Assembly (NCBI RefSeq): GCF_003030345.1
Contig: NZ_CP028158.1
Coordinates: 6,014,001-6,078,000, forward strand
DNA length: 64,000 bases
Reading direction: 5' to 3'
Source of the DNA: Plantactinospora sp. BC1
GTDB lineage: Bacteria > Actinomycetota > Actinomycetes > Mycobacteriales > Micromonosporaceae
In this document: piece after piece, positions 48,204 through 56,930 of the stretch
Position numbering within the stretch: position 1 is the stretch's first letter
How the letters are laid out: every line of letters begins with the position of its first letter
Notes under the pieces: model-generated
Databases searched by the model: none
The model's input: the letters and a program-made list of their open reading frames with translations, nothing else
What the model was told of the DNA's origin: nothing
Translations under genes and position numbers: made by a program

Positions 48204-48917
48204 TCAGACCTCGGCCGACTCCCGCAGGTTCTTCACCACGTTCGGGTCGACCGGAACGCCCGGGCCCATGGTGGTGGTGAGGGTGACCTTCCGGAGGTAC
48301 TTGCCCTTGGCCGCGGACGGCTTGGTCCGGAGTACCTCGTCGAGCACCGCGGCGTAGTTCTCCACCAGCTGGGCCTCGGAGAACGAGGCCTTGCCGATGA
48401 TCAGGTGCAGGTTGGAGTGCTTGTCCACCCGGAAGGTGATCTTGCCGCCCTTGATGTCCGAGACGGCCTTGGTGACGTCCATGGTCACCGTGCCGGTCTT
48501 CGGGTTCGGCATCAGGCCGCGCGGGCCCAGGATCCGCGCGATCCGGCCGATCTTGGCCATCTGGTCCGGCGTGGCGATCGCCGCGTCGAAGTCCAGCCAG
48601 CCCTCCTGGATCCGGGCCACCAGCTCGTCGGTGCCGACCACGTCGGCTCCGGCGGCGGTCGCCTCCTCGGCCTTGGCGCCGGCCGCGAAGACGATCACGC
48701 GGGCGGTCTTGCCGGTGCCGTGCGGGAGGTTGACCGTGCCCCGGACCATCTGGTCGGCCTTGCGGGGGTCGACGCCGAGGCGCATCGCGACCTCGACCGT
48801 GGCGTCGAACTTGACGGTGCTGCTCCCCTTGGCCAGCCGTACGGCCTCGATCGGGGTGTAGAGCTTGTCCCGGTCGATGGCCTCGGCGGCCTTGCGGTAG
48901 CTCTTGCTGCGTTGCAT
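48204..48917 (-). CDS. rplA: 50S ribosomal protein L1
   Basis: The 237-residue protein forms the L1 stalk ([20 protein letters not shown]; signature region [18 protein letters not shown]). Standard length. It follows rplK by about 90 bases in the secE-nusG-rplK-rplA order and ends at a hairpin. Confidence 0.98.
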   Translation of the reverse strand: MQRSKSYRKAAEAIDRDKLYTPIEAVRLAKGSSTVKFDATVEVAMRLGVDPRKADQMVRGTVNLPHGTGKTARVIVFAAGAKAEEATAAGADVVGTDELVARIQEGWLDFDAAIATPDQMAKIGRIARILGPRGLMPNPKTGTVTMDVTKAVSDIKGGKITFRVDKHSNLHLIIGKASFSEAQLVENYAAVLDEVLRTKPSAAKGKYLRKVTLTTTMGPGVPVDPNVVKNLRESAEV

Positions 48918-49005
48918 CTCTGATTACTCCTGTGGTGTATGGCGGGCCACGGAACGCCGCGGCCCTCCCACGAACTGGTCGTGCCGGTCAGGGGTGGGCG
49001 GAAGA

Positions 49006-49437
49006 CTATTCCTTGACCGTGATGCCCATCGACCGGGCGGTGCCGGCGATGATCTTCTCGGCCTGCTCGACGTCGTTGGCGTTGAGGTCGGACATCTTCT
49101 TCTCGGCGATCTCGCGCAACTGGGCGCGGGTGACCGAGCCGACCTTCTGGCTCTGCGGGACGCCGGAGCCCTTCTGCACGCCGGCGGCCTTGATCAGCAG
49201 ACGGGCGGCGGGCGGGGTCTTCAGCACGAAGGTGAAGGTCCGGTCCTCGTACACGCTGATCTCGGCCGGCACGATGTCACCGCGCTGCGACTCGGTCTGC
49301 GCGTTGTACGACTTGCAGAACTCCATGATGTTGACGCCGTGCTGACCCAGCGCCGGGCCGACCGGCGGCGCCGGGGTGGCCTGGCCCGCCGGGAGCTGAA
49401 GCGTGAACGTCTTGACGAGCTTCTTCTTCGGAGGCAT
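49006..49437 (-). CDS. rplK: 50S ribosomal protein L11
   Basis: The 143-residue protein of the GTPase-associated centre starts at ATG 49437 ([20 protein letters not shown]). It has the Pro-rich segment [16 protein letters not shown] that contributes to the thiostrepton site, with the usual prolines present. The C-terminal domain binds 23S rRNA. Confidence 0.98.
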   Translation of the reverse strand: MPPKKKLVKTFTLQLPAGQATPAPPVGPALGQHGVNIMEFCKSYNAQTESQRGDIVPAEISVYEDRTFTFVLKTPPAARLLIKAAGVQKGSGVPQSQKVGSVTRAQLREIAEKKMSDLNANDVEQAEKIIAGTARSMGITVKE

Positions 49438-49599
49438 GTCACTTCCTGGGCTTGAAACTGGGGAACGTGCACCTGAGGCCACCCGTCGGCGCGCACGGTC
49501 AAGCGCGCCTGCGTGACGGGCGACGTTCAAGAGTAGCGCAGCGCCGGCTCGGGCGACGCGCCGAGGTCGGCCCCGGCCGGAGCCCGGGCGGGCCGTCGA

Positions 49600-50319
49600 T
49601 CAGATCTTGGCGACCTGGTTGAAGTTGAGCTCGACCGGAGTCTCCCGACCGAAGATCGAGACCAGGACCTTGAGCTTCTGCTGGTCGGCGTTGATCTCGC
49701 TGATCGTGGCCGGCAGCGACGCGAAGGCGCCGTCGGTCACGGTGACCGAGTCGCCGACCTCGAAGTCGAGCACCTTGACCTCCGGCTTCGCCTTCTTGGT
49801 CTCGGTCTCCACCGCCGGGGCGAGCCACTTGAGCACCTCGTCGAGCGAGAGCGGCGCGGGCCGGTCGGCCCGGTCGGTCGCGCCGACGAAGCCGGTCACC
49901 CCCGGGGTGTTGCGCACGCAGGAGTACGACTCCGGGGTGAGCTCCATCCGGACCAGGATGTAGCCCGGGAAGACCTTGTTCTGGACCTGGAGCCGCTTGC
50001 CGTTCTTGACCTCGACCTCTTCCCGGGTCGGCACCTCGACCTGGTAGATGAACTCCTCCATGTCGAGGCTGGTGATCCGGGTCTCCAGGTTCGTCTTGAC
50101 CTTGTTCTCGTAACCGGCGTACGAGTGGACCACAAACCAGTCGCCGGGCGCGTAGCGCAGCTTCTGCCGCAGCTCGGCGACCGGGTCGTAGTCCTCGTCC
50201 GGCGCCTCGGCGGCGGCGAACTCCGGCTCGTTGGCGGCCTCGACCGACTCGGTACCGCTCGCCGTCGCCACCGCGGACTGCTCGTCCGGGGTCTCGGCGG
50301 TCTCGTCGTACTCAGGCAC
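49600..50319 (-). CDS. nusG: Transcription antitermination factor NusG with acidic N-terminal extension
   Basis: Of 239 residues, the first 55 are acidic ([20 protein letters not shown]). The NGN domain begins near [20 protein letters not shown] and the KOW domain is [21 protein letters not shown]. coli NusG is 181 residues. It couples RNA polymerase to Rho or the ribosome. GTG start; it lies between secE and rplK. Confidence 0.97.
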   Translation of the reverse strand: MPEYDETAETPDEQSAVATASGTESVEAANEPEFAAAEAPDEDYDPVAELRQKLRYAPGDWFVVHSYAGYENKVKTNLETRITSLDMEEFIYQVEVPTREEVEVKNGKRLQVQNKVFPGYILVRMELTPESYSCVRNTPGVTGFVGATDRADRPAPLSLDEVLKWLAPAVETETKKAKPEVKVLDFEVGDSVTVTDGAFASLPATISEINADQQKLKVLVSIFGRETPVELNFNQVAKI

Positions 50320-50357
50320 GCTCGCTCACTTCCGTCACTATCAGGTGGGGCAGGTGG

Positions 50358-50747
50358 TCAGCTGGAGCCACCGAAGACCCACAGCACGCCGCGGGCGAAG
50401 GCGTAGTCCAGCCCGGCCACGATCGTCAGCACCACGGCGACGAACACGACCACCACGGCGGTGTAGGTCAGCAGCTCCTTACGGGTCGGCCAGATGACCT
50501 TACGCAGCTCTGCCACGACCTCGCGGAAGAACCGGGCAAGCCGGCCGAATATTCCGACCCGGCCCTCGGTCTTGGTCTTGGGCCTGCTGTCCGCCTCGTC
50601 GGCCTTGGTGCGCTCCCGGGTGGCGGTGCCACCGCGTCCGACCGGCTCGTCCGCCTCGTCGTCGGCGTCATCGTCGACGACGTCGTCGATCATCTCGTCG
50701 TCGAGACGGTCGTTGTCGTCCTCGTCGCGCCGATTCTTCTCGGCCAC
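50358..50747 (-). CDS. secE: Preprotein translocase subunit SecE
   Basis: The 129-residue protein has a highly acidic N-terminal 55 residues (NRRDEDDNDRLDDEMIDDVV). The conserved SecE amphipathic segment (FFREVVAELRKVIWPTRKEL) and one transmembrane helix (TAVVVVFVAVVLTIVAGLDY) follow. It partners SecY encoded at 18,698. GTG start. The 278 bases up to tRNA-Trp contain no gene and no clear promoter. Confidence 0.96.
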   Translation of the reverse strand: MAEKNRRDEDDNDRLDDEMIDDVVDDDADDEADEPVGRGGTATRERTKADEADSRPKTKTEGRVGIFGRLARFFREVVAELRKVIWPTRKELLTYTAVVVVFVAVVLTIVAGLDYAFARGVLWVFGGSS

Positions 50748-51025
50748 TTCGCCCTCCGTCGCCGGGTGGTTGGTACGCGCGTCGGTGGACGCGCGCTGCG
50801 CTTTTCACGCCGGCCGGAACCCGGAGTCTCCGTCTCGGGCACCGACCGCCCTCGACCGAACCCTCCGGACGACCGTCCCCCGGAACGGCCCGCGGCCGGC
50901 GGATCCGTCAGGGACCGGACCGGGCGGACGAACCGCCTCGGCTCGACCCCGCCGATGCCACCAACACGAGCCGGTCGCCACAGGTGATGGCGACGCCGAT
51001 CCCGGGACCGGTCAGGCCGTAGGCG

Positions 51026-51098
<73 letters not shown>

Positions 51099-51163
51099 GT
51101 GTGGGCAGCCGACCCACTCAGGCACGCACGCCTGAGTAGAGGCCACTTGCCCCACGGCGGACC

Positions 51164-51193
51164 AGTGTACGGGTAGAGGCACGAGTTTCCCAA
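51164..51193 (-). promoter_or_regulatory. Promoter of tRNA-Trp
   Basis: The minus strand has TTGGGA (51193-51188), 18 bases, then TACACT (51169-51164). A 7-bp hairpin CTCAGGC/GCCTGAG lies in the predicted leader at 51117-51136. Confidence 0.5.
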
Positions 51194-51236
51194 CCGGTGT
51201 GCCCCAGCGAGCCCGTCCCGCCCGGTCCAGCCGGAG

Positions 51237-51629
51237 CTATGCCGGAGTGCGGATCACCGCCCGGGCCTGGGCGAGCACCTTCTCGCCCTGGCAGGTCGCG
51301 GTCAGGTCGAGCCGGGTGAGTCCGTCCTCGGGCTCACCCCGGACGGCGGCGCTCACCTCGATCTCGGTGCCCTCGTCGTCGTCCGGCACCACGACCGGCC
51401 GGGTGAACCGGACGCTGTATTCCACCACCGCGTCCGGTGAACCGGCCCAGTCGGTGACCGCGCGCCCGACCAGCGCCATGGTGAACATGCCGTGCGCGAT
51501 CACCCCGGGCAGGCCCACCTTGGTGGCGAACCGGTCGCTCCAGTGGATGGGGTTGAAGTCGCCCGAGGCGCCCGCGTAGCGGACCAGGTCCGCGCGGGTG
51601 ATCCGGAAGGTACGAGGTGCAAGATCCAT
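51237..51629 (-). CDS. MaoC-like (R)-hydratase, HadB-type subunit
   Basis: The 130-residue hot-dog protein has the hydratase-2 catalytic motif GDFNPIHWSD (Asp24, Asn26, His29) and GVIAHGM (42-48). It follows the MaoC-like partner directly. Position between rpmG and tRNA-Trp matches hadA-hadB of mycobacteria, where the pair is the beta-hydroxyacyl-ACP dehydratase of FAS-II. In this organism a role in mycolate synthesis is not expected if it is Micromonosporaceae; a general 3-hydroxyacyl thioester dehydratase is likelier. Confidence 0.85.
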   Translation of the reverse strand: MDLAPRTFRITRADLVRYAGASGDFNPIHWSDRFATKVGLPGVIAHGMFTMALVGRAVTDWAGSPDAVVEYSVRFTRPVVVPDDDEGTEIEVSAAVRGEPEDGLTRLDLTATCQGEKVLAQARAVIRTPA

Positions 51630-51630
51630 C

Positions 51631-52077
51631 TCAGCCCTCTCCGCGTACGACGAGCTTGGTCCAGACGGTGACCACCGGCTCCCCCGCCGTCGTGCTCACC
51701 TCGGTACGGGTGGTCATGAAGCTGTGCGCGCCCCGGTTGAGGATCTCCTCGACGGTGTTGACGCAGACCAGCTCGTCACCGGCGATCACCGGCCGGGTGT
51801 AGCGGAACCGCTGGTCGCCGTGGACCACCCGGCTGTAGTCGACGCCGAGTTCCGGGTCCTCGACGATCTGCCGGCTGGCCGCCATCGTGATCGTGAACGG
51901 GAAGGTCGGCGGCGCCACCACGTCGGCGTGCCCGAGCGCCCGGGCGGCGTCCGGATCGTGGTGTGCCGGGTCGACGGCCCCGATCGCCGTGGCGAACTCT
52001 CGGATCTTCTCGCGGCCCACCTGGTACGGCGGGGTCGGCGGATAGCTGCGGCCGACGAAGGACGGGTCCAGGGACAT
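51631..52077 (-). CDS. MaoC N-terminal-like dehydratase, HadA-type subunit
   Basis: The 148-residue protein starts at ATG 52077 (MSLDPSFVGRSYPPTPPYQV). It has the hot-dog fold pattern of FAS1_DH/HadA proteins (IREFATAIGAVDPAHHD, GDQRFRYTRPVIAGDEL) but lacks the GDxNPIH catalytic signature carried by its neighbour. HadA-type subunits bind the acyl chain while the HadB-type subunit carries the catalytic residues. The genes are adjacent and presumably form a heterodimer. Confidence 0.82.
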   Translation of the reverse strand: MSLDPSFVGRSYPPTPPYQVGREKIREFATAIGAVDPAHHDPDAARALGHADVVAPPTFPFTITMAASRQIVEDPELGVDYSRVVHGDQRFRYTRPVIAGDELVCVNTVEEILNRGAHSFMTTRTEVSTTAGEPVVTVWTKLVVRGEG

Positions 52078-52401
52078 GCCGCCGAACCTACACGGCGGGG
52101 GCGATCCGCCGGGGCCGCCGCCCGGCGGCCGGGACGAGCCTGTCGGAGCCCAGGAAGGGCACCCAACGGAGGTCGGGGACGAGCCAGCCGCAAGCCCGTC
52201 AGGGGCCCGGAAGGTCGCCGCCGGACGGCGGGACAGCGGACCGGGCGGGGCGCGGCGGGCGCAGGGCGTACACAGCAGCGCAGGGGCGTGCAGAGCAGAA
52301 TCGCCGCCCCGGGCCTGGGCGGGAGCGGCTCGGGGCGCGCTCACCAGGGCCGGAACGGCGATGCTGGTGGTCTCTGGTCGGCCGACTCGCGTCGGCGTCG
52401 A
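52078..52401 (-). other. Spacer between rpmG and the hadA-like gene
   Basis: These 324 GC-rich bases hold open frames on both strands but none with a plausible start, ribosome site or family resemblance. I found no convincing promoter or terminator. Confidence 0.5.
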
Positions 52402-52569
52402 TCAGCGGGTCTCGCGGTGAACGGTGTGCTTGCCGTCCCGGGGGCAGAACTTCTTCAGCTCGATGCGGTCCGGGTCGTTACGGCGGTTCTTACGCGTGAT
52501 GTAGTTGCGCTCCTTGCACTCCACACACGCCAAAGTGATCTTGGGACGGACATCGGTCGCCTTGGCCAC
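52402..52569 (-). CDS. rpmG: 50S ribosomal protein L33 lacking the fourth zinc cysteine
   Basis: The 55-residue protein starts at GTG 52569 with GAGGAAGG upstream. The sequence [20 protein letters not shown] and [15 protein letters not shown] is clear L33. Cysteines are C15, C18 and C42; the position of the fourth ligand is Asp45 (FCPRDGKH), so the zinc ribbon is incomplete or uses His48. It lies between tRNA-Met and the hadA-like gene, as in mycobacteria. Confidence 0.93.
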   Translation of the reverse strand: MAKATDVRPKITLACVECKERNYITRKNRRNDPDRIELKKFCPRDGKHTVHRETR

Positions 52570-52645
52570 GGCGGGGCGCCTTCCTCGTTAGCGGACTGAA
52601 CTACGACGTACCAGCGTAGACGCCTGCCACGCGGACACGCAAAGT

Positions 52646-52662
52646 GGGCGCCGACAGCGCCC
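52646..52662 (-). terminator. Small hairpin between tRNA-Met and rpmG
   Basis: GGGCGC/GCGCCC arms with a 5-base loop are followed on the transcribed strand by ACTTTGC. It may be a processing or partial termination site between tRNA-Met and rpmG. Confidence 0.3.
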
Positions 52663-52701
52663 TCTTGTTTCGGTCTCCGGGTTTGCCCCGGCGCCCGAGA
52701 G

Positions 52702-52774
52702 TAGCGGTGGCCGGACTTGAACCGGCGACACAGCGATTATGAGCCGCTTGCTCTGCCATCTGAGCTACACCGCC
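52702..52774 (-). tRNA. tRNA-Met (anticodon CAT), elongator type
   Basis: This 73-nt cloverleaf has acceptor GGCGGTG/CACCGCT with a first G-U pair, anticodon loop CTCATAA and T-loop GTTCAAGTC. First-pair complementarity argues for the elongator rather than the initiator. Confidence 0.94.
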
Positions 52775-52799
52775 GTGGCGGGTCCAACAGAACCCTCTG

Positions 52800-52872
52800 A
52801 GCCCCCTTACGGAATCGAACCGTAGACCTTCTCCTTACCATGGAGACGCTCTGCCGACTGAGCTAAGGGGGC
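52800..52872 (-). tRNA. tRNA-Thr (anticodon GGT)
   Basis: This 73-nt cloverleaf has acceptor GCCCCCT/AGGGGGC, anticodon loop ATGGTAA between TCTCC and GGAGA, and T-loop GTTCGATTC. It is 25 bases upstream of tRNA-Met in transcription order. Confidence 0.95.
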
Positions 52873-52907
52873 GCGCACGCGATCTTTCCTGGTGGCGCGC
52901 AGAGGTA

Positions 52908-52936
52908 AGAGTACACGTCGTCGGGCACGAGGTGAA
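52908..52936 (-). promoter_or_regulatory. Promoter of tRNA-Thr/tRNA-Met/rpmG
   Basis: The minus strand has TTCACC (52936-52931), 17 bases, then TACTCT (52913-52908), the same -10 sequence as the rpsL promoter. Confidence 0.5.
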
Positions 52937-52943
52937 ATCAGAT

Positions 52944-52963
52944 CCCCGGTAGCCAAACCGGGG
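52944..52963 (-). terminator. Terminator after the GGDEF-EAL gene
   Basis: CCCCGGT/ACCGGGG arms with a 6-base loop lie 27 bases past the stop at 52990. The tail on the transcribed strand is ATCTGATTT. Confidence 0.5.
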
Positions 52964-52989
52964 CATCGATCCCGGGCCGTCCGACCAGG

Positions 52990-55518
52990 TCAGGGCACTG
53001 CCCGCAGCCGCCGTACGTCGGCCGGGCCGGCCGAGGTGTCGGACTCCGACTGGGCCGCGAACCATGCCTCCAGGCGCTCGTACGGCAGCGGGCGGCTGAA
53101 CAGGAAGCCCTGCCCGATCTGGCACCCGATGTCCTGGAGCAGCTCCAGGGTGAGTTCGCTCTCCACCCCCTCGGCCACCACCGCCAGGCCGAACTGCTGG
53201 GAGAGCGTCACCACCGCGTTGACGATCGCCAGGTCCACCGGGTCGGTCGCCATCCCCTGCACGAACGAGCGGTCGACCTTGACCTCGTTGACCGGCAACC
53301 GACGCAGGTAGGAGAGCGAGGAGTGGCCGGTACCGAAGTCGTCGACGGCGAGGCGTACCCCGACGTCGCGCAGCCGGCGCAGCCCCGGCACCGCGCGTTC
53401 GGTGCCGTCCAGTACGCCGGCCTCCTTGATCTCCAGGGTGAGCAGCTCCGGGGCGACGCCGTACTCCGCGAGCATCCCCTGCACCAGGGCCGGGAACTGC
53501 TGGTCGGCGAGGGTACGCGGAGAGATGTTGACCGAGACGGCGAGGGTGTTGCCGCCGCTGGTCCAGTCCCGGCTGCGCCGCAGCGCCTCGCCGAGCACCA
53601 GCCTGGTCAGCTCGGGAAGCTGGCCGGTGTGCTCCGCCACCGCCACGAAGTCCTCCGGGGCCACCGTCCCGTGCGCCGGGTGCACCCACCGGGCCAGGCA
53701 CTCCACCCCGACCAACCGCCGGTCGGTCAGGGTGACCTTGGGCTGGTAGTAGACCTCCACCTCGGCGTGGTCGAGCGCGCGGCGCAGGTCGCCGGCGAGG
53801 CCGAGCCGCCGCGACGACCGGGACTCCAGCCCGGGGCTGAAGAGCTGGATGCCGTCCGGGGCCGACTTGGCCCGGGTCACCGCGAGGTCGGCGCGCTGGA
53901 GCAGGGTCGCCGGGTCGTCACCGTGGTCCGGATGCACCGCGACCCCGACCACGGTGTCGACGTCGAGGACGAGCACGTCGAAGACCATCCGGTCGCGGAT
54001 CTGCTCGCGCAGCTCGGCGGCGAGGTCGAGCGCCGCGTCGATGCTCTCCATCCGCAGCGTCACCACGAACTCGTCACTGCCGACCCGGCCGACCAGCGCG
54101 GCGGAGGGCGCCGAAGAGCGCAGCCGGTTCGCCACCTCGACGAGTACCCGGTCGCCGGCCGCGTGCCCGACGGACTCGTTGACCTGGCGGAGCCCGGCCA
54201 CGTCGAAGAGGAGCAGCGCGACGACCTCGTTCGGGGCGCGTACCCGGACCGCCTCCTCCAGCGCCCCGGTCACCCGCCGCCGGTTGGGCAGGTTGGTCAG
54301 CCCGTCGTGGTACGCGTCGTGCCGCAGCCGGTCGACCAGCCGCGAGTTCTCCAGGGCGACCGCGGCGTGCGCGGCGATCGTCTCGAAGACCGGCACGTCC
54401 GCGGGGGTGAAGTGCCCGATGTCGGCGAGCCGGTTCACCACTTCCAGGGACCCGATCACCGCCTGGCCGGAGCGGAGCGGCGTGACGATCACGTCCTTCA
54501 GGCCCGCTTCCCGCAACGCCTCCCGCACGTCCGGGTGGCCGCCCATCCGGCTGCCGGCGGCGACGGTCCGGCTCTCCCCGGTGGCGCGCTCCCGGGCGAT
54601 CAGCGGGGTCCGGGAGAAGTCGAGCAGTCCCGAGTCCTCGACCCTGGCGGTGAGCAGGACCTCCGGGTGCCGGCCCTGGGCGGGAAGCCAGAGGGTGGCG
54701 TACTCGGCCTGCATCAGCGCCCGCACCCGACCCAGCAGCGAGTCGGCCAGGGTGCCGTCCTGGCCGCGCTCGCTCATCGCCTTGGTGAGTTCGTAGACGT
54801 CGGCGAGGGTCCGGTGCTGGCGGAAGAACTGTGCGTACGAGCGGTAGAGCAGGAGCAACGCGGCGGCGAGTGCGAGCAGGAGCAGGGCGGACCACGGGGT
54901 GACGCGGAGGCAGATCACGATGACCAGGCCCAGGGCCACGTTGAGCATGACCGTGAGCAGGCCGGGACCGGAGGTGCGGAACACCTCCCAGCCCGCCTGC
55001 GCGCCATGCATGATCGCGAAGACTCCGGCGACCGCGCCCAGCGTCACCAGCGCGTGGGTCGCCACGGCGGCGACGAGCACACCCCAGGTGCTCGGGCCGA
55101 AGCCGTGCATCTCCGGCAGCGCCAGCACGACCAGACTCGCCAGCGACACCGCCGCGGCGGACTTGGCGACGTTGAACCACAACTTCGCCGGCGGGAACCG
55201 CCGGTAGATCTGGGTGATCAGCGAACCGAGCGTGAAGACGAGTACGACGGTGAGCGGCGGCAGCAGGTAGAGCCCGAAGAGCAGGGGAATCTCGATGAAC
55301 GTGATGGCCGTGGTCTGTCGTCGGACGACGTAGAACAGCAGCGGCGTGTCACCCAGCAGCGCGAGACCGAGCACCAGGGCCGCCCACCCCCACTCGCCGG
55401 GCGGACCGTCGAGGACCCCGAGCACCACCGCCAGGACGACGGCGAAGATGGCCAGCGGGCCGGTGATCAGCCAGGCGTGTTCGGGGGATCGACGTGCTGC
55501 CGGTGGGCGCCCAGCCAT
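52990..55518 (-). CDS. Membrane GAF-GGDEF-EAL cyclic-di-GMP signalling protein
   Basis: The 842-residue protein starts at ATG 55518 with GGGAG upstream (33 further upstream codons are unsupported). Residues 1 to about 255 have eight or so membrane helices. A GAF domain follows (about 270-405, ending VFETIAAHAAVALENSRLVD), then GGDEF (about 410-570) and EAL (about 590-830). The active loop is GSDEF rather than GGDEF, so cyclase activity is doubtful. The EAL domain keeps ECLARW, VNISPR, LEIKEA, DDFGTG, VKVDRSF and AEGVES, so phosphodiesterase activity is plausible. It turns over c-di-GMP at the membrane. Confidence 0.88.
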   Translation of the reverse strand: MAGRPPAARRSPEHAWLITGPLAIFAVVLAVVLGVLDGPPGEWGWAALVLGLALLGDTPLLFYVVRRQTTAITFIEIPLLFGLYLLPPLTVVLVFTLGSLITQIYRRFPPAKLWFNVAKSAAAVSLASLVVLALPEMHGFGPSTWGVLVAAVATHALVTLGAVAGVFAIMHGAQAGWEVFRTSGPGLLTVMLNVALGLVIVICLRVTPWSALLLLALAAALLLLYRSYAQFFRQHRTLADVYELTKAMSERGQDGTLADSLLGRVRALMQAEYATLWLPAQGRHPEVLLTARVEDSGLLDFSRTPLIARERATGESRTVAAGSRMGGHPDVREALREAGLKDVIVTPLRSGQAVIGSLEVVNRLADIGHFTPADVPVFETIAAHAAVALENSRLVDRLRHDAYHDGLTNLPNRRRVTGALEEAVRVRAPNEVVALLLFDVAGLRQVNESVGHAAGDRVLVEVANRLRSSAPSAALVGRVGSDEFVVTLRMESIDAALDLAAELREQIRDRMVFDVLVLDVDTVVGVAVHPDHGDDPATLLQRADLAVTRAKSAPDGIQLFSPGLESRSSRRLGLAGDLRRALDHAEVEVYYQPKVTLTDRRLVGVECLARWVHPAHGTVAPEDFVAVAEHTGQLPELTRLVLGEALRRSRDWTSGGNTLAVSVNISPRTLADQQFPALVQGMLAEYGVAPELLTLEIKEAGVLDGTERAVPGLRRLRDVGVRLAVDDFGTGHSSLSYLRRLPVNEVKVDRSFVQGMATDPVDLAIVNAVVTLSQQFGLAVVAEGVESELTLELLQDIGCQIGQGFLFSRPLPYERLEAWFAAQSESDTSAGPADVRRLRAVP

Positions 55519-55561
55519 ACCACTCCCAATGGAAGAGAGTTCGTCCCTCGCGGGGCGGCCG

Positions 55562-55798
55562 CTAGACCCAGTCCCAGCCGAGAGTCTGGAGCCCGGCCTC
55601 CGACTCGGTCGTGTCACCCTCGGCTGGAGGGTCGGTCGAGTCAGCCGGAGGGTCGGTCGAGTCAGCGATCCAGATGTGGCCGCTTTGGTCCCGCACAGCC
55701 AGATCGGTCACCGCGGTCGCCGCGGCGAAGCCACTGACGGCGAGCGCCGCGAGCAGAAGTAGGGAGCCTATGAGGCGGCCCAACCTCCATGCAGGCAT
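55562..55798 (-). CDS. Small membrane or secreted hypothetical protein
   Basis: The 78-residue product starts at ATG 55798 (PAWRLGRLIGSLLLLAALAV), which has GGGAG seven bases upstream; an earlier ATG at 55843 is possible. One N-terminal hydrophobic helix could be a signal peptide or anchor, followed by about 45 residues with the duplicated DSTDPPA unit and an acidic end. It lies 43 bases upstream of the GGDEF-EAL gene in the same direction, suggesting co-transcription. Unrecognised. Confidence 0.5.
   Translation of the reverse strand: MPAWRLGRLIGSLLLLAALAVSGFAAATAVTDLAVRDQSGHIWIADSTDPPADSTDPPAEGDTTESEAGLQTLGWDWV
55626..55666. repeat. 21-bp tandem duplication in the small membrane protein gene
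   Basis: Two copies of a 21-base unit (GGAGGGTCGGTCGAGTCAGC plus one base) encode the duplicated DSTDPPA motif. Confidence 0.85.
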
Positions 55799-56161
55799 CG
55801 GTTGCTCCCGTCGAGGTAGCGTCGTAGAAGGTAGATGTTCCATGATGGTGCCACAGTCAGAGGAACCCGCAAAGCCATCGGAAGGGCGACCACCCGGGGA
55901 TCGGCAAAGTCTAACCGTTCGGTAGGGACAACTCCGCCGGCCGGCCGCAACCCGCTTGCGAGCAAATGCCCGACAGGATTCACTCCCCGCTCAATAAGAC
56001 TCACCACCCGTACGCGATCAGGCGTATCAAATACCGTTGTCGCCGGATTTCGGCTAAACCACTGCAATCGCGTAACTCCACCCATCACGGACGGAGCGCC
56101 GCCGCAGAATGGGTCGACATCGGGACACTAGGGATAGCTCGGACCATCGTCCACAGCGGAC
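55799..56161. other. Intergenic region of lower GC
   Basis: No gene is supported. Open frames on both strands (about 98-106 codons) lack ribosome sites and domain signals. Composition is visibly less GC-rich than its surroundings, and an inverted repeat GTAT-CAA-ATAC lies near 56025. It presumably holds the promoter of the leftward small gene. Confidence 0.45.
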
Positions 56162-56851
56162 TCAGCGCGCACCGGCCGGAGTCTGCGAGGCCGGCACCGC
56201 CACGTCGCGTGGATCACAGTCCGTGAGGGCGCCGGCCGTGAAGGCCCCGGCCCGGGCGGCCGTCACGGCGTCCCGGGCCGCCCGGAGCGCGAACTCCCGG
56301 TCGGGCGAGGTCCGCAGCAGCACCAGCTCGTGGTAGACCGGCGCGGTGGCGGCGACGAGCAGTCGACGCGGATCGCAGCCGGCCGGGATCTCGCCGCGCC
56401 GTACCGCCCGGTGCACGATGACGGCACAGCGGTCGTACCGGTCGGCCCAGAAGGAGCGGAGGGCGTCGGCGGCCGGCGCCGAACGGAACGACGCCGCGAT
56501 CAGCGCCGTCGTGACCGGCGGATCGGCGGTGAGCGCCGCGCACACCTCCGCGTTGACCGCGAGCAGGTCGCCCTCCAGCGAGCCGGTGTCGGGTGGTCGC
56601 CAGTCGTCCCCGATGCCCTCGACGAGTACGTCGGCGAGCAGCCCACCGACGTCCCGCCAGCGCCGGTAGACCGTGGTGCGGTGCACCCCCGACCGCTCCG
56701 CCACGGCGTCGATGCCGAGCGCGTCGTAGCCGTACTCGACGAGGTGGTCCCGGACCGCGTCGAGCACCCGGCGGCGGACCTCGGCGCTGCGCCCCCCGGG
56801 CCGGCGGGCGGGCCCGGCGGCGGAACCGGTTGGCGGTCGGGGCGGAGTCAT
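56162..56851 (-). CDS. TetR/AcrR family transcriptional regulator
   Basis: The 229-residue protein has an N-terminal TetR helix-turn-helix (about 25-70: RRRVLDAVRDHLVEYGYDAL, GIDAVAERSGVHRTTVYRRW) and a ligand-binding C-terminal region of the TetR_C type. It is transcribed away from the ABC-F gene across a 128-base divergent spacer, so it probably represses that gene and itself in response to an antibiotic or metabolite. A TAAGAT box at 56858-56863 lies six bases from the ATG, suggesting a leaderless message. Confidence 0.88.
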   Translation of the reverse strand: MTPPRPPTGSAAGPARRPGGRSAEVRRRVLDAVRDHLVEYGYDALGIDAVAERSGVHRTTVYRRWRDVGGLLADVLVEGIGDDWRPPDTGSLEGDLLAVNAEVCAALTADPPVTTALIAASFRSAPAADALRSFWADRYDRCAVIVHRAVRRGEIPAGCDPRRLLVAATAPVYHELVLLRTSPDREFALRAARDAVTAARAGAFTAGALTDCDPRDVAVPASQTPAGAR

Positions 56852-56857
56852 GGCACT

Positions 56858-56878
56858 ATCTTACTGCTACATCCGTAG
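56858..56878. promoter_or_regulatory. Candidate TetR operator and -10 box
   Basis: The inverted repeat CTAC-ATCC-GTAG (56867-56878) adjoins a minus-strand TAAGAT (56863-56858) in the divergent spacer. This is a plausible but short operator. Confidence 0.3.
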
Positions 56879-56930
56879 ACTTAAGGTAGGTACCCGTCCG
56901 ATGATCAGGTGAGCGTCCCCCGCGTCCCGA

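Noticed and set aside
52076-52420. Plus-strand frame between rpmG and the hadA-like gene
   Set aside because: It lacks a start context and homology, and its 3' end runs antisense into rpmG.
56041-56065. Possible WhiG-type promoter (CTAAA) upstream of the signalling gene
   Set aside because: No matching GCCGATAA box at the right distance.
55768-56131. Overlapping 98-106 codon frames on both strands in the lower-GC spacer
   Set aside because: No ribosome sites, no recognisable folds, and they compete with each other and with the better-supported small gene at 55562-55798.
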